64,000 bases of DNA from Longimicrobium terrae (GCF_014202995.1 NZ_JACHIA010000006.1:286867-350866), one strand, 5' to 3'; numbered from the stretch's first letter, positions 50,212-58,938 are shown. Made by a program: numbers and translations. Notes: a model not told the origin generated them from the sequence alone.

Positions 50212-51410
50212 GCGGCAGCCTCCGTGGTCGTCTTGAGTGTCGCGGAAAGCACGACGAGGGCAAAGAGCGCCAGCGCGGCAGCGGCCAGGTACGGCGCCGC
50301 GATCGCCACGTGCGCAAAGGCCAGCCCGCCCAGCCACGGGCCCAGCACCCGGCCCATGGCGGAAAGGGACTGAGACGCGGCCAGCAGTTTTCCCTGCTCC
50401 GCCGGGCCGCCCTGGTGGCTGATCATGGCCGTCAGCGAGGGGACGGTGGCGCCCTGCCCCATGGCGAACACCGCGGCGGCCACGAGGACGAGCGGAAGCG
50501 AGGGCGCCAGCGGAATGCCCGCCATCCCCACCGCCATCAGCACCAGCCCCAGCAGCGCCGAACGCCGCTCGCCGATGCGCTTCACCAGCTTGCCCACGAG
50601 CAGCCCCTGCGCGATCGCGGCCACCACGCCCATCACCGCGAAGCCGTAGCCGACCGTCTCCTGCGTCAATCCCCAGCGCCGGTCGGCCCACAGCGCCAAG
50701 GTCGCCTCCATTCCCGCCAGCCCCAGCGTGGTGATGAACGAGGTCAGGTACAGGCCGCGCAGCCGGGGGCCCGCGCCCGTCAGTGTCGCAAACCGTGCGC
50801 GCAGGCCGGTCTCGCGCGGCGGCATCGTCGCGCGCACGCTCGCGGGAAGCGATTCCGGGAGGCGGAACCAGGCCAGCACGCCGTTGAAGGCGCCCAGCGC
50901 GGCCGCGGCCAGAAAGGGCGCGGCGGGATCCACCCGCGACAGCACGCCGCCGATAGCCGGGCCGAAGATGAAGCCCATTCCGAACGCTGCACCGATCAGC
51001 CCCATCCCCCGTGCGCGCTCCGACGGCGGGGTGATGTCGGCGATGTAGGCCTGCGCCACGCCCACGTTTGCGCCCATCACGCCGTTGATTGCCCGGGCGA
51101 TGAACAGCACCGTCAGTGAGCCCGCGAGGCCGAAGGCGAGGTACGAGATGGAGGCGCCGGCGATCCCCACCAGCAGAACGGGGCGCCGTCCGACGCGGTC
51201 GGACAGGCGCCCCCACCACGGCGCAAAAAAGAACTGCATGAGCGAATAGACGGCCACCAGCCAGGTGACCGCCACGGGCCCCGCGCCGAACCGCTGGGCG
51301 TACAGCGGCAGCAGGGGAATGACGATTCCGAACCCCACGAGGTCCAGAAACACGGTAAGGAACACCACCGCCAGCGGCGAGCGTCCCCCGGTGCCGGCCG
51401 GCCGCTTCAA
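50208..51410 (-). CDS. MFS transporter (TetA-like drug efflux)
   Basis: About 400 residues, 12 helices. Motif A FFFAPWWGRLSDRVGRRPVLL lies between helices 2 and 3 (GRLSDRVGRRP); helix 5 carries GMGFIFGPAIGGVL. The first helix VFLTVFLDLVGFGIVIPLLP matches the TetA/DHA1 group. It likely exports a small amphiphilic compound. There is no ATG ahead of helix 1; TTG 51410 is the best start, 10 bases after the previous stop. Confidence 0.85.
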   Translation of the reverse strand: MKRPAGTGGRSPLAVVFLTVFLDLVGFGIVIPLLPLYAQRFGAGPVAVTWLVAVYSLMQFFFAPWWGRLSDRVGRRPVLLVGIAGASISYLAFGLAGSLTVLFIARAINGVMGANVGVAQAYIADITPPSERARGMGLIGAAFGMGFIFGPAIGGVLSRVDPAAPFLAAAALGAFNGVLAWFRLPESLPASVRATMPPRETGLRARFATLTGAGPRLRGLYLTSFITTLGLAGMEATLALWADRRWGLTQETVGYGFAVMGVVAAIAQGLLVGKLVKRIGERRSALLGLVLMAVGMAGIPLAPSLPLVLVAAAVFAMGQGATVPSLTAMISHQGGPAEQGKLLAASQSLSAMGRVLGPWLGGLAFAHVAIAAPYLAAAALALFALVVLSATLKTTTEAAA

Positions 51411-51420
51411 CCGCGGATGG

Positions 51421-51690
51421 TCAGCGTCCGAACGGAAGCCGCGTGAGGTCGCGGAGATTGCTGATCTGCTCAAGGACCGACTTGTCCCCCTTCTGCACCT
51501 CGGGACTCGCCGGAGCCGGCGCGAGCAGCTCGCGCACGTCCAGGAGCACCTCCAGGTAAAGCTGGTCCCGGCGGAATCCGAAGTCCAGGCGCGCCATTTC
51601 GGCCTGGTCCGCGACGGCCTGCGCGCGGCCATGGGCCTCGCGGTACAGCGCTTCGAGATTCGCGACGATGTGCTCTCGCGGACGCGCCAT
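51421..51690 (-). CDS. Small helical protein of unknown function
   Basis: 89 residues, mostly helix (MARPREHIVANLEALYREAH, YLEVLLDVRELLAPAP, VLEQISNLRDLTRL). A clear GGAGAGG precedes ATG 51690. First gene of the operon with the MFS transporter and LdcA. I recognise no family. Confidence 0.65.
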   Translation of the reverse strand: MARPREHIVANLEALYREAHGRAQAVADQAEMARLDFGFRRDQLYLEVLLDVRELLAPAPASPEVQKGDKSVLEQISNLRDLTRLPFGR

Positions 51691-51828
51691 GTGCCTCTCC
51701 GGGACGGGTTTCTGCAAGTCCACAAGATACCGCCCCGCGCTCCCGGCCACAACGCGCCGCCGTCGCGGAACGAGGATCGCGGGTAGGGCGATGACGATCA
51801 CCATCATCCCCAGCCTGGAGGAAAGCCC

Positions 51829-52143
51829 GTGAGTGCCGAAGCGCGGATCGAAGCGTTGAACAAGATGATGGCGGCCCACCCCGACGACCCGCGCCCGCGG
51901 TTCGGCCTGGCGCTGGAGTACGAAAAGGCGGAGCGGTGGGAGGATGCCGCCCAGACCCTGCGCGACTACCTGGCCCGCGCCGACGACGAGGGCAACGCCT
52001 GGGGCCGCCTTGGCGTCGCGCTCCGCCACCTGGGCCGCCACGAGGAAGCGGCGGATGCGTACCGCCGCGGCATCGAGGCCGCCACGCGCCACGGGCACCC
52101 CACCATGGCGGGCGAGTTCGAAGACATCCTCGACGATTTCTGA
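51829..52143 (+). CDS. Small TPR protein
   Basis: 104 residues. About two and a half tetratricopeptide repeats: PRPRFGLALEYEKAERWEDA, GNAWGRLGVALRHLGRHEEA and DAYRRGIEAA. Likely a protein-binding adaptor. GTG 51829 is supported by GGAGGAAAG upstream. It diverges from the MFS operon and ends at repeat C copy 5. Confidence 0.8.
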   Translation: MSAEARIEALNKMMAAHPDDPRPRFGLALEYEKAERWEDAAQTLRDYLARADDEGNAWGRLGVALRHLGRHEEAADAYRRGIEAATRHGHPTMAGEFEDILDDF

Positions 52144-52145
52144 AA

Positions 52146-52310
52146 AGAAGGGTCTCACGCAGAGACACAGAGGCGCAGAGAAAGAACAGAAAACAGAAAG
52201 CCTCACACAGAGTTAACAGAGTCAACAGAGAATCACTCTGTTAACTCTGCTGACTCTGTGTGAGACCCGTCTTCCTCTTTTCTCTGCGTCTCTGCGGGAG
52301 GCCCTTCAGT
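52146..52310. repeat. Dispersed repeat family C, copy 5
   Basis: Contains TCACGCAGAGACACAGAGGC and CACACAGAGTTAACAGAGTC. These face GTTAACTCTGCTGACTCTGTG and CTCTGCGTCTCTGCGGGA. The right half is read as coding by the DUF2461 gene. Confidence 0.75.
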
Positions 52311-52991
52311 TTGTCTCGTCCGCGGGGGCCTCTCCAGTGCGCCGCGCACCCATCGCACGAGTGGAAGCGCGGTGCGGAACGTCTCGGTCACCCACGCCAG
52401 CGCGTCGTCGTGGGCCAGCGTGCGTGCATCCGTTTCGCGCCAGACGATCCAGCTCTTGCGGCGGATGTGCTCGATCAGCGGGGTGTCAGCCGTGTAGCCG
52501 CGCGGCGGGCGGGTGAGCGAGTCGCCCTGCAGCTCGCCGAACATCCTGCCGAACCCGCGCGACCGCAGCGCCTTCTGCAGCCTCTCGGGGTGCTCGGCGA
52601 TGTAGGCGCGGATGCGGGCCAGCGGCTCGGCGGGAGGCAGCCAGATGCCGCCCGCCGCCATCATCGTCCCGCCTTCATCCACCTCCAGGTAGTACCCCGG
52701 CGGCGCCTGGCGGCGGTTCTGCTCGCTGATGTACGCGCTGAACGTGGTCTTGTACGGCCGCTTGTCGTTGCTGAACCGCACGTCGCGGTAGATGCGGAAC
52801 AGGCACTCCGCGGGGTTCTTCCACCGCACCCGGTCATCGAAATCCGCGGTGCGCTCGATGACCTCGCCCACGAACGCGGTAAACTGCTCGCGCAGCGCCT
52901 GGTACTCCGGCCGGTTCGCCTCGAACCACTCGCGGCGGTTGTTCTCGGCCAGGCCGGCCAGGAAGGTCGTCAGGCTGGGGAAGTCCATCAT
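52233..52991 (-). CDS. DUF2461 family protein
   Basis: 252 residues. DUF2461 pattern: FPSLTTFLAGLAENNRREWF at the start, LFRIYRDVRFSNDKRPYKTT (here RDVRFSNDKRPYKT) and PPGYYLEVDEGGTMMAAGGIW. Cytosolic, function unknown. The family part ends near residue 220. The last 26 or so residues (REGPPAETQRKE type, ending SHTESAELTE) are read out of repeat C copy 5, so the original stop was probably lost. Confidence 0.88.
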   Translation of the reverse strand: MMDFPSLTTFLAGLAENNRREWFEANRPEYQALREQFTAFVGEVIERTADFDDRVRWKNPAECLFRIYRDVRFSNDKRPYKTTFSAYISEQNRRQAPPGYYLEVDEGGTMMAAGGIWLPPAEPLARIRAYIAEHPERLQKALRSRGFGRMFGELQGDSLTRPPRGYTADTPLIEHIRRKSWIVWRETDARTLAHDDALAWVTETFRTALPLVRWVRGALERPPRTRQTEGPPAETQRKEEDGSHTESAELTE

Positions 52992-53082
52992 CCATCCACT
53001 CCGTCTGCATTCTGAAGCACGGCTCGCTCGCGCCGGGGATGAACAGTGACCGCGGCTTCCCCGAAAAGGCGAAAGGCCACGG

Positions 53083-53138
53083 AGCGACTCCTCCGTGACC
53101 TCCGTGCATCCTCCGCGCCCTCCGTGTGAAACGGCTGT
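53083..53138. repeat. Dispersed repeat family C, half copy
   Basis: ACTCCTCCGTGACCTCCGTG, then CATCCTCCGCGCCCTCCGTG and TGAAACGGC match the right end of the copy at 30.1-30.4 kb. The left half is absent. Confidence 0.65.
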
Positions 53139-53145
53139 TCTTCCC

Positions 53146-54501
53146 TCAGCGCAGCTTCAGGACGAGCCAGTCCGCAAGCGCGCCCAGGATCTCCGGCGAC
53201 GCCTTCTTGTCCGGCAGCGCGGCGTAGCGGGCCACGTCCGCCGTCCCGTCCGCATCGTGCAGAAAGAGGTGGTTCGTCTCCGGAAACACGCGCACGGTCA
53301 CGTCGCGGTTGCCGCCCGCGCGGATCGCCGCCGCAAGCTCCTGCGCCTGCTCCGGGGTCACCTGCCGGTCCGTGGCGCCCTGCATCACCAGCACCGGCGC
53401 GCGAACCCGGCGCGCGGTGGGCAGCGGATCGTGATCCATGAACCACCGCAGCCAAGGCGTCGCTGCCGCCAGCGAGTCGCGCTGCACCCGCGCCGCCGCC
53501 AGCGCCGAATCCAGCGCGGCGCCGCTCAGCCCCGCCGCCGCCAGCCCGTTGCGCGTCTGGTAGTCCAGCACGCGCGCGCCGCTCCACGACGGTCCCGCCA
53601 TCAGCACCACCGCGCGAACGCGGGGATCGGAAGCTGCCACCATCGGTGCGATCAGGCCGCCCTCGCTGTGTCCGGCCAGCGCCACCCGCGCCGGGTCCAC
53701 CTCCGCCCGGCCGCGCAGAAACGCGACCGCGGCGGTGATGTCTTCCGCGAAGCTTTCCGTCGTCACCCGCGCCGCCATCCCGCGCGAGGCGCCGGTGCCC
53801 TGGTCGTCCAGCCGCAGCACCGCGATCCCTCTGCGCGAAAGCGTGTCGGCGATCTGCCGGAACATGCGCCAGCCGGGGATGGCGGGCGATGCCGCGTCGC
53901 GGTCCTGCGGCCCCGAGCCGGTGATGAGCACCACCGCCGGCACCCGCCCCCGCCGCGCGGACGGCATCGTCAGCGTTCCCGCCAGCGTGCGCCCGGCCAG
54001 CGTGACCGTCACTTCTTCCGCCGTGTACGGCGCGCCCGCCGGCGCCGAGTAGTCCGCCCGCTCCGTCGCGCGCGGCGCCACGAAGTAGCCGCCCACGCGG
54101 AATTCGCCGGTGTCGCGCATCATGACCACGGTCTCGGTGCCGTTTCCGCTGGCGCCCGTGAGCGCGAACAGAATGCGCACGTACTCCCCCGCGGGCGCGC
54201 CCTGCGGCGCGGCAAAGGCGGCGGCCGTCTGCAGCGTCCGCCCGCTCACCGCGCCGACGGCGGCGCGCGCGCGCTGCAGGCTGGACGTCCACGCGGCGAG
54301 CGGAACGTTTTCGCGCACCGTCGGCGCGGCGGCGTTCCAGCTGTCCTCGTAGCGTCCCGCGTCCACCAGCTGCGCCCACGCGGTCGCGGCCCGCACCGCC
54401 GCCGCGGTGTCCACCTGCGCGCGCAGCGGCATCGCCGCGCCGAACGCCATCATCACCGCCGCGGCCCGCGCGGCGAGCCGGAATCCGTCCCTGTTCATCA
54501 T
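53146..54501 (-). CDS. Secreted alpha/beta hydrolase with DUF4019-like N-terminal domain
   Basis: 451 residues. Signal peptide ends near AAMPLRAQ (residue 29). Residues about 30-140 (TAWAQLVDAGRYEDSWNAAA, TETVVMMRDTGEFRVGGYF) match DUF4019. The hydrolase part (about 150-451) has oxyanion GSGPQDRD, Ser in LAGHSEGGLIAP (near 275), Asp in MQGATDRQV and His in ETNHLFL. It resembles S9-like or YfhR-type hydrolases. The substrate is unknown. Confidence 0.85.
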   Translation of the reverse strand: MMNRDGFRLAARAAAVMMAFGAAMPLRAQVDTAAAVRAATAWAQLVDAGRYEDSWNAAAPTVRENVPLAAWTSSLQRARAAVGAVSGRTLQTAAAFAAPQGAPAGEYVRILFALTGASGNGTETVVMMRDTGEFRVGGYFVAPRATERADYSAPAGAPYTAEEVTVTLAGRTLAGTLTMPSARRGRVPAVVLITGSGPQDRDAASPAIPGWRMFRQIADTLSRRGIAVLRLDDQGTGASRGMAARVTTESFAEDITAAVAFLRGRAEVDPARVALAGHSEGGLIAPMVAASDPRVRAVVLMAGPSWSGARVLDYQTRNGLAAAGLSGAALDSALAAARVQRDSLAAATPWLRWFMDHDPLPTARRVRAPVLVMQGATDRQVTPEQAQELAAAIRAGGNRDVTVRVFPETNHLFLHDADGTADVARYAALPDKKASPEILGALADWLVLKLR

Positions 54502-54527
54502 CTCTCTGATCGGTAGAAGTCCGCCGT

Positions 54528-55175
54528 TCACCGCGAGCCGCCCGCCATCTCGCGCCGGTACGCCACGTACGAGTACGCCATCGGCACGATCACCACGATC
54601 GCGATCGCCGCCATCACCAGCACCATTCCCGCCGCCTCGGGCAGCATCGCCGCGACGATAAAGAGGAGGCCGGCGCCCACGAACGCCCGTCCGCCCACGC
54701 GGTGCGTATGGCGCCAGACGTTCTCGTTCTCCAGCGTCCACGGCGTGCGGATTCCGATGAAGTAGTTGCTCTTTATCCGCGGCAGGTAGTTGCCCATCCC
54801 GACGAACAGCAGGCCCACGGCGGCCAGCGTCACGCGCCGCATATCGACGGGATAGCCGAGGGAGAACGCGAGCGTCGCCGTGTGGACCGCGGCCATGAAC
54901 AGCGCCGTCATGTTCAGCAGCAGCATGCGCTCGGGGCCAAAGCGCTCCACGTTGCGGCGGCGCGGGTCCAGGCGGGGCAGGCCCAGCATCAGCCCCAGGC
55001 TCGCGGCCGCGATGAAGGGGAGCAGAAAGGCGCCGGGCATGCGGGGCATCCACCCGTCCACGGTGCCGTGCATGTCCCAGTGTGTCGCGATCCGTGCGGG
55101 AAGGCGCGAGTACACGGCCAGCGTCATCGCCCACATGGCCGCCACCAGCGCCGCGGCCGTCCACCGGCTCCTCAT
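54528..55175 (-). CDS. sdpI: SdpI-family membrane protein
   Basis: 215 residues with six membrane helices. N-terminal DUF1648 motif PARIATHWDMHGTVDGWMP; SdpI motif GNYLPRIKSNYFIGIRTPWT, then LENENVWRHTHRVGG. In Bacillus, SdpI gives immunity to the toxin SdpC and holds the repressor SdpR at the membrane. Here no sdpABC toxin genes are near. Its ATG overlaps the stop of the ArsR-type gene as ATGA. Confidence 0.9.
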   Translation of the reverse strand: MRSRWTAAALVAAMWAMTLAVYSRLPARIATHWDMHGTVDGWMPRMPGAFLLPFIAAASLGLMLGLPRLDPRRRNVERFGPERMLLLNMTALFMAAVHTATLAFSLGYPVDMRRVTLAAVGLLFVGMGNYLPRIKSNYFIGIRTPWTLENENVWRHTHRVGGRAFVGAGLLFIVAAMLPEAAGMVLVMAAIAIVVIVPMAYSYVAYRREMAGGSR

Positions 55176-55444
55176 TCCTCGCCTTCCTTTCCCAGCATGG
55201 TCATCATCTGCTGAAGAAAATCCTGAAAAACCGTGGTTTCCAGCGAGTACACCAGGTTGCGCCCGCTGCGCTCGCTGCGAACCAGGCCCGCCTCGCGCAG
55301 CACGGACAGGTGGTGCGAAACCGATGCGGCCGTCATGGGAAAGCGCGACGAAATCTCCCCCGCGGTCAGGTCGCCCGCGCGCAGCGCCCGCAGGATCTCC
55401 CTGCGGGTGGGGTCGCCCAGTGCGCGCAGCGTGGCGTCCAGCAT
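55172..55444 (-). CDS. sdpR: ArsR-family repressor, SdpR-like
   Basis: 90 residues. Winged helix with LGDPTRREILRALRAGDLTA, recognition helix MTAASVSHHLSVLREAGLV and wing RSGRNLVYSLE. No Cys metal sites, as in SdpR. First gene of the sdpR-sdpI pair. A perfect palindrome at 55475-55491, 31 bp upstream of the start, is the probable self-binding operator. Confidence 0.9.
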   Translation of the reverse strand: MLDATLRALGDPTRREILRALRAGDLTAGEISSRFPMTAASVSHHLSVLREAGLVRSERSGRNLVYSLETTVFQDFLQQMMTMLGKEGEE

Positions 55445-55474
55445 CCCGGTGCACCCTCGTTCGTCGTTTAGCCA

Positions 55475-55491
55475 ATCGTCTATTAGACGAT
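55475..55491. promoter_or_regulatory. Palindromic operator of sdpRI
   Basis: ATCGTCTA-T-TAGACGAT, a perfect 8-bp inverted repeat around one base, in an AT-rich patch (TCTAAATATCA on its right). Placement 31 bp before the repressor start fits autorepression. Confidence 0.75.
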
Positions 55492-55679
55492 GGTCTAAAT
55501 ATCAGGGATGGGGATGATGCAAGTCAACCCCGCGGCCCTGTGCGGCCCGCGGGGTCAGATTCAGCCGATGAATTTCGTTGGATGGTGCCACGACGCCCCA
55601 CGCCGCCCGTGAGGAGCCGCGCAGCGGTACGCCGTACCTTCGCGGCGACGGAAGATCGACTTTCCCGTGAGAACTGCCG

Positions 55680-55965
55680 TGCGTGGCGCCACGTTGGCTT
55701 GGCGCATGGTAGATCCTTCGGTCGCGCACGGTTCGACGCAACGGAGAGAGCGGCGCACGCTCCCTCAGGATGACATGGTTTTGTGCGGCATCAGGTTACA
55801 GCCCCACTCACGCCGTGCGGGCGTGCGGGCGTGCGGGCGTACGGTTCGCCGCAGCGGCTCCCAGCCATGTCATCCTGAGGAGGCGCCGGACGCACCTTCC
55901 GCCACACCGGACTCTGGCGCCGACGAAGGATCTACTTTCCGCCAAGCCAACCTCGCGTGACGCAC
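55680..55965. repeat. Dispersed repeat family B, copy 3, with an 8-bp tandem run
   Basis: AGATCCTTCGGTCGCGCA, CTCCCTCAGGATGACATGGT, CATCCTGAGGAGGCGCCGGA and CTGGCGCCGACGAAGGATCT, the same blocks as at 2.8 kb but in a different order. In the middle CGTGCGGG is repeated about three and a half times (55823-55852). The gap 55492-56011 holds no gene. Confidence 0.75.
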
Positions 55966-56011
55966 GTGATCTCACCCGACCTACGGACGAGGCGCGGGAC
56001 GTGCGAGCCCG

Positions 56012-56377
56012 TCAGCCCTGCGTCACCAGCCAGTCCTTGGCCGCGTCCCGCGTGTCGAACGCCTTGATGTTGCGCTTGGAAAATACGATCACGGCCTGGT
56101 AGGCAATGCGCCGCAGCCCCGTAATCCCCACGACCGCGCTGGCCTTTACGAACGGCGCGTTGTGCGCCGCCAGTTCCTTGAGCGCCTGCAGCGACGCGGC
56201 GTTGTACCGCGCGTCCGACACGTCGGTCAGCACCAGCAGCGAGTCGCGCGCCTGCCCCGCCACGACCTCGATGGAGTGGCGGATCTCCGTGATCTCGTCC
56301 TCCGGGCTGGTCATGCCGGAGTAATCCAGCAGCAGGATGCGCTTGCCCTTGTGGTCCACAAAGCGGGTGCGCTCCAT
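56012..56377 (-). CDS. STAS/SpoIIAA-like protein
   Basis: 121 residues. ILLLDYSGMTSPEDEITEIR, LLVLTDVSDARYN and AIVFSKRNIKAFDTRDAA give the alternating strand-helix layout of SpoIIAA-like/STAS-like proteins. No phosphorylatable Ser in the usual DSSG context is seen. Cytosolic; partner unknown, transcribed alone. Confidence 0.7.
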   Translation of the reverse strand: MERTRFVDHKGKRILLLDYSGMTSPEDEITEIRHSIEVVAGQARDSLLVLTDVSDARYNAASLQALKELAAHNAPFVKASAVVGITGLRRIAYQAVIVFSKRNIKAFDTRDAAKDWLVTQG

Positions 56378-56554
56378 TGGTCGGCTCCGGACGAGGGGTG
56401 AGAGGAAGGCCATGGGGCCCTCCGCGACAGGTGATTTCCGCAAGATAGCGCGCCCGCGCCGGGCGTCTACACCGCGCGCGAAAGCGGCCAGCCCGGTACC
56501 CGCCGGCACACGGCTGGCCCAAAATGGACGCACCACGCAACCTGATATCCATCG

Positions 56555-57244
56555 ATGAGTTACGACGACACGACGCCGCCCCGGTGGGAGATGACCGTGG
56601 CAGAAGCGCGCACCGTGCAGCAGGAGCTTCGCGAGCGGCTGATCGCCCATCCACCGGCCGGCTTTGCGCCGCGGTGGATCGCCGGCGCGGACGTGTCCAT
56701 GGAGCGCTTCAGCCACTTCGGCCACGCCGCCTTGGTGGTGCTGGACGCGCAGACCCTCGCCGTCGCCGAAACCGCCACGGCGGAAGAAGAACTGCGCTTT
56801 CCCTACGTGCCGGGCTACCTGAGCTTTCGCGAACTTCCCCCGCTGCACGCGTGCTGGGAGCGGCTGGCGGCGAAACCCGACCTGGTGGTGTTCGACGGGC
56901 AGGGCTACGCGCATCCGCGCCGCTTCGGGCTGGCCTGCCACGGCGGCGTGCTGTGGGACGTGCCCACCATCGGGTGCGCCAAGACGCTGCTGGTGGGGGA
57001 ACACGGCGAGCTGGGGATGGAACGCGGGGATACGGCGCCCCTCATCCACAAGGACGAAGTGGTTGGGATGGCCGTGCGCACGCGGGACGGAACCAAACCC
57101 GTCTACGTTTCCGCCGGGCACCGGATGGACCTGGCCACGGCCGTGGAGTGGGTGCTGCGCCTGTCGCGCTTTCGCCTGCCGGAAACGACGCGCCACGCGC
57201 ACGCGGTGGTCAACGACCTGCGCCGCGCCCGAAAGACGGAGTGA
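56555..57244 (+). CDS. nfi: Endonuclease V
   Basis: 229 residues. Family motifs: WIAGADVSMERF (catalytic Asp), YVPGYLSFRELPPL, FDGQGYAHPRRFGLACHGG (Asp and His) and GCAKTLLVG with KPVYVSAGHRMDL. It cuts DNA one bond 3' of deaminated bases such as inosine, a repair step. The 'PYIPGYLSFRE' wedge motif is intact. Monocistronic. Confidence 0.95.
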   Translation: MSYDDTTPPRWEMTVAEARTVQQELRERLIAHPPAGFAPRWIAGADVSMERFSHFGHAALVVLDAQTLAVAETATAEEELRFPYVPGYLSFRELPPLHACWERLAAKPDLVVFDGQGYAHPRRFGLACHGGVLWDVPTIGCAKTLLVGEHGELGMERGDTAPLIHKDEVVGMAVRTRDGTKPVYVSAGHRMDLATAVEWVLRLSRFRLPETTRHAHAVVNDLRRARKTE

Positions 57245-57483
57245 GGCGGCCGGAAAGTTTTCGGAATACCGCCCCGCGCCCCCTCCCGCCGGGGCCCGCG
57301 TCCGCGTAGGTTACAGCGTGGGTTGCGGCCTCCCGGCCGCGCCATACATGCCCCGGAATTCTCCCCGCCGTCCGCCCGCCGGTCAGAAGTCGGCCGGTCC
57401 AATCGTTTCCCACCCGAACCAGTGAGCGCACGGCTCAGGGACGGAACGTCTTGTCGCCTGCTTCGCCCTCACCGGAACAGCAC

Positions 57484-57981
57484 ATGAACGTCACGCAGCT
57501 CTTCAATGAGCACTACGACGCGCTGTTCCGCTATCTCGTCCGCCTGACGGGCGACAGCGACCTGGCGGCTGATGCCGCGCAGGAAGCCTTCGTCCGCCTT
57601 GTGGAGCGGCCGCCGCAGGACAGGCACCTTCGCGCCTGGCTGTTCGCGGTGGCCACCAACGTGGTGCGCGACAACGCGCGTGCACGTTCGCGTTGGTTCA
57701 AGCTGCTCAGCGGGTCGCCGGACCGCGCCCCCATGGGCGACCGGCCGCTCGCGCCCGACGCCGCGGCGGAGGGCGCGGAACGGCGCGCCGTGGTGCGCGC
57801 CGCCCTGGACCGTCTCTCCCTCAAGGAGCGCACGGTTCTGCTGATGAGAGAGGAGGGGTTCGCCCACCACGAAATCGCGTCGGCGGTCGGTACGACGACG
57901 GGATCGGTGGGCACCATGCTGGCGCGCGCGCTCAACAAGCTGTCCGTTGAGCTCGCCCCAACCTCGGAGAGTCTGCGATGA
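57484..57981 (+). CDS. ECF RNA polymerase sigma factor
   Basis: 165 residues from ATG 57484 (MNVTQLFNEHYDALFRYL). Region 2 includes DSDLAADAAQEAFVRLVERP and LRAWLFAVATNVVRD. Region 4 includes LSLKERTVLLMREEGFAHHE and the recognition helix TTTGSVGTMLARALNKL. Its stop overlaps the anti-sigma gene start (ATGA). Confidence 0.92.
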   Translation: MNVTQLFNEHYDALFRYLVRLTGDSDLAADAAQEAFVRLVERPPQDRHLRAWLFAVATNVVRDNARARSRWFKLLSGSPDRAPMGDRPLAPDAAAEGAERRAVVRAALDRLSLKERTVLLMREEGFAHHEIASAVGTTTGSVGTMLARALNKLSVELAPTSESLR

Positions 57982-58895
57982 GTTTCGGGATCGGGTCGCC
58001 TTCCCATCTGGAAGACGCCGACCTTGCCGGATATGATGGTGGAGGGCTGGATCGTGATCGCCAGCGCCTGGCCCGGGCGCACCTGAACACCTGCCCCGAC
58101 TGCGCCGCCCGTCTGGAAGCCTTTCAGCGGACGGCGCGGGATGTTTCGTCGTTTCTGCCGGCGGTGGACGTGCCGGTGAACCCGGAACGCCGCGAACAGG
58201 CGCTGGCCGCCGTGCAGGCGGCCCGCTTCCGCGCGCGGTCCGGCGGCGGGCAGCGGCGCGCGCTGCTGCAGGCCGCCGCCATCGTGGCGCTGCTGCTGAC
58301 GGTGTCGTTCGGCACGCCGCCGGGGCGCGCCTGGGTGGGCGGCGCGGTGGAGCGCCTGTCCGGCGACAGCCCCGGCCCGTTCGCGCGGGGGCTGCTGGAC
58401 ATGCTGGGCCGCAAGGAGCAGGTGGCCGCCGCGCCCGCCGTGGCTCCGGCCGCCCCTCCCGCGGCGGAGGCGGTGGCGGAACCGCAGGCCCGCCGCCGCG
58501 ATCCGGCCATCACCACGGCGCGTCCGGGGCCGCCTCCGGGCACCTCGGCGCCGGTGCAGTTCCGGCCCGCGGTGAACTACGTGCTGGTGCGCTTCGCCTC
58601 GCGGCAGCGCGCCGGCTCGGCGGCCATCTGGATCCGCGAAACGGCGAGCGGCGAGGGGCAGGTGGTGTCCGGCCGCCGCGGCGAGGTGCTGCAGCCCACC
58701 GCGGACGGCGTGCTGGTGCGCAACTCCATCACGTCGCGGGCGGACTACACCATCACCATCCCTACCAGCTACCGCTTCGTGCGGGTGCGCATTGGCGACG
58801 AGCCGGAAACAGTCATCGCCGTCTCGCGCGCCAAACGCGACTGGCTGTGGACCGTCAGCCTGGACGCCGCGGACGCCATCCCCGCGGAGCGCTGA
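57978..58895 (+). CDS. Zinc-finger anti-sigma factor with periplasmic domain
   Basis: 305 residues. The zinc anti-sigma motif HLNTCPDCAARLEAF (H-x3-C-x2-C) is at about 35-50. One membrane helix at about 95-112 (ALLQAAAIVALLLTVSF) and a Pro/Ala-rich spacer (150-190) precede a beta-rich periplasmic domain (VQFRPAVNYVLVRFAS to the end). Overlap with the sigma gene fits a sigma/anti-sigma pair. Confidence 0.85.
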   Translation: MSFGIGSPSHLEDADLAGYDGGGLDRDRQRLARAHLNTCPDCAARLEAFQRTARDVSSFLPAVDVPVNPERREQALAAVQAARFRARSGGGQRRALLQAAAIVALLLTVSFGTPPGRAWVGGAVERLSGDSPGPFARGLLDMLGRKEQVAAAPAVAPAAPPAAEAVAEPQARRRDPAITTARPGPPPGTSAPVQFRPAVNYVLVRFASRQRAGSAAIWIRETASGEGQVVSGRRGEVLQPTADGVLVRNSITSRADYTITIPTSYRFVRVRIGDEPETVIAVSRAKRDWLWTVSLDAADAIPAER

Positions 58896-58901
58896 ACAGG
58901 G

Positions 58902-58938
58902 AGGGCGCGCGGATCGGTTCCGCGCGCCCTTCTCGCTT
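58902..58938 (+). terminator. Intrinsic-like terminator of the sigma/anti-sigma operon
   Basis: AGGGCGCGCGGA (58902-58913) and TCCGCGCGCCCT (58919-58930) pair perfectly; TCTCGCTTCT follows. The remaining 58939-59748 has no gene I can support. Confidence 0.75.
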
